Positions 63,683-64,000 of a stretch of 64,000 bases of DNA are shown one piece after another. The translations under genes were made by a program, and so were the position numbers. Source of the DNA: Stenotrophomonas indicatrix (lineage in GTDB: Bacteria; Pseudomonadota; Gammaproteobacteria; Xanthomonadales; Xanthomonadaceae); assembly GCA_041545745.1 (NCBI GenBank), contig CP168152.1, positions 990,001 to 1,054,000 on the forward strand. Reading direction: 5' to 3'. Each line of letters starts with the position of its first letter. Position 1 is the first letter of the stretch. The notes beneath the pieces were generated by a model. That model had not been told where the DNA came from and did no database searches. It worked only from the letters and a program-made list of their open reading frames with translations.

Positions 63683-64000
63683 TCAGACGCTGACGTGGTC
63701 GCCGCGGTCGAACAGTGCAGCGATCTCCGGCTTGCGCAGGAAATACACCGCGTAGGCAGTCAGCGCCATGCCCAGCGGGCCGGCAAGCACTGCTGCCCAG
63801 GCCGCGGCGCGACACCAGGGCAGGTTGCTGCGCTGGCCAAGCAGGCGCGCGGTGCGCAGCTGCAGGAAGCCCAGCCCGATGGCCAGCAGCGACACCGCGC
63901 CGTACACCGTCGCCAGCACCGCGCCGTCATCCATGCCGCGTTCGAAGGCGACAATGCCGACAAAACCGAGGAATACCAGCGCTGCCAGCCAATGGAAGCC
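63683..64000 (-). CDS. Membrane protein, 5' end outside window
   Basis: A frame open to the window edge. The visible 105 residues contain three hydrophobic segments: LAALVFLGFVGIVAF, ATVYGAVSLLAIGLGFLQL and AAWAAVLAGPLGMALTAYAVYFL, ending FDRGDHVSV. An ATG at 63934 would give an 83-residue protein, but the hydrophobic segment before it reads on without a stop, so the true start is probably beyond 64000. No family is recognised from this part. Confidence 0.6.
   Translation of the reverse strand, partial: GFHWLAALVFLGFVGIVAFERGMDDGAVLATVYGAVSLLAIGLGFLQLRTARLLGQRSNLPWCRAAAWAAVLAGPLGMALTAYAVYFLRKPEIAALFDRGDHVSV

Overview
The window reads as a chromosomal segment of a high-GC gammaproteobacterium of the Xanthomonadaceae, most likely the Stenotrophomonas maltophilia complex. 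Three things point there: a chromosomal SmQnr-type pentapeptide-repeat gene, a soxR/mfsA divergent pair of the kind described in S. maltophilia, and about twenty short GTAG-headed palindromes (SMAG-type REP elements) in the intergenic gaps. The assignment is inferred from protein and repeat features, not from a database match.

Layout. 1-8.2 kb is the fatty-acid block fabD-fabG-acpP-fabF followed by pabB-mltG-tmk-holB-pilZ, largely with overlapping start and stop codons. It ends in a 131-bp tandem duplication of the pilZ tail plus a REP, then a tRNA-Val with a clear sigma-70 promoter and terminator. 9.0-13.8 kb holds a tautomerase and a probable metal-uptake unit: a His-rich DUF2946 protein, a TonB-dependent receptor and a PepSY membrane protein. 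14-33 kb is the accessory-looking part, dense in regulators: qnr, a methyltransferase, a MocR regulator divergent from an EamA exporter, an SDR, LysR regulators, a 14-TM MFS pump, a second TonB receptor with a likely Fur box, a GFA protein, a DUF4105/lipoprotein-hydrolase pair, the soxR/mfsA pair and an SDR/LysR pair.

33-46.7 kb carries proC-yggS divergent from pilT-pilU, an aldo/keto reductase, another LysR, small genes, tag with a DUF4153 membrane protein, yqgE-ruvX-pyrB, a single-copy REP-associated tyrosine transposase (RAYT) flanked by its likely REPs, a lipoprotein esterase and a zinc-ribbon protein. 46.7-58.8 kb is a long minus-strand run: kdsD-kdsC-lptC-lptA-lptB-rpoN-hpf-ptsN-hprK-rapZ, then EIIA(Man)-ptsH-ptsI and mgtE. 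It combines LPS export, sigma-54 and a regulatory phosphotransferase system with an HPr kinase but no sugar permease in view. 58.8-60.7 kb is ibaG-murA and an EF-hand protein on the plus strand. The window ends with two tandem DUF3108 genes, purN, a DUF2238 protein and a membrane protein cut by the window edge.

The most unusual material is non-coding: two large nested inverted-repeat elements (39381-39484 and 50862-50959) with different stems but a shared single-stranded core, two related long hairpins bracketing the EIIA-ptsH-ptsI block, and REP elements that abut or overlap stop codons. No CRISPR array, prophage or complete insertion sequence was seen.
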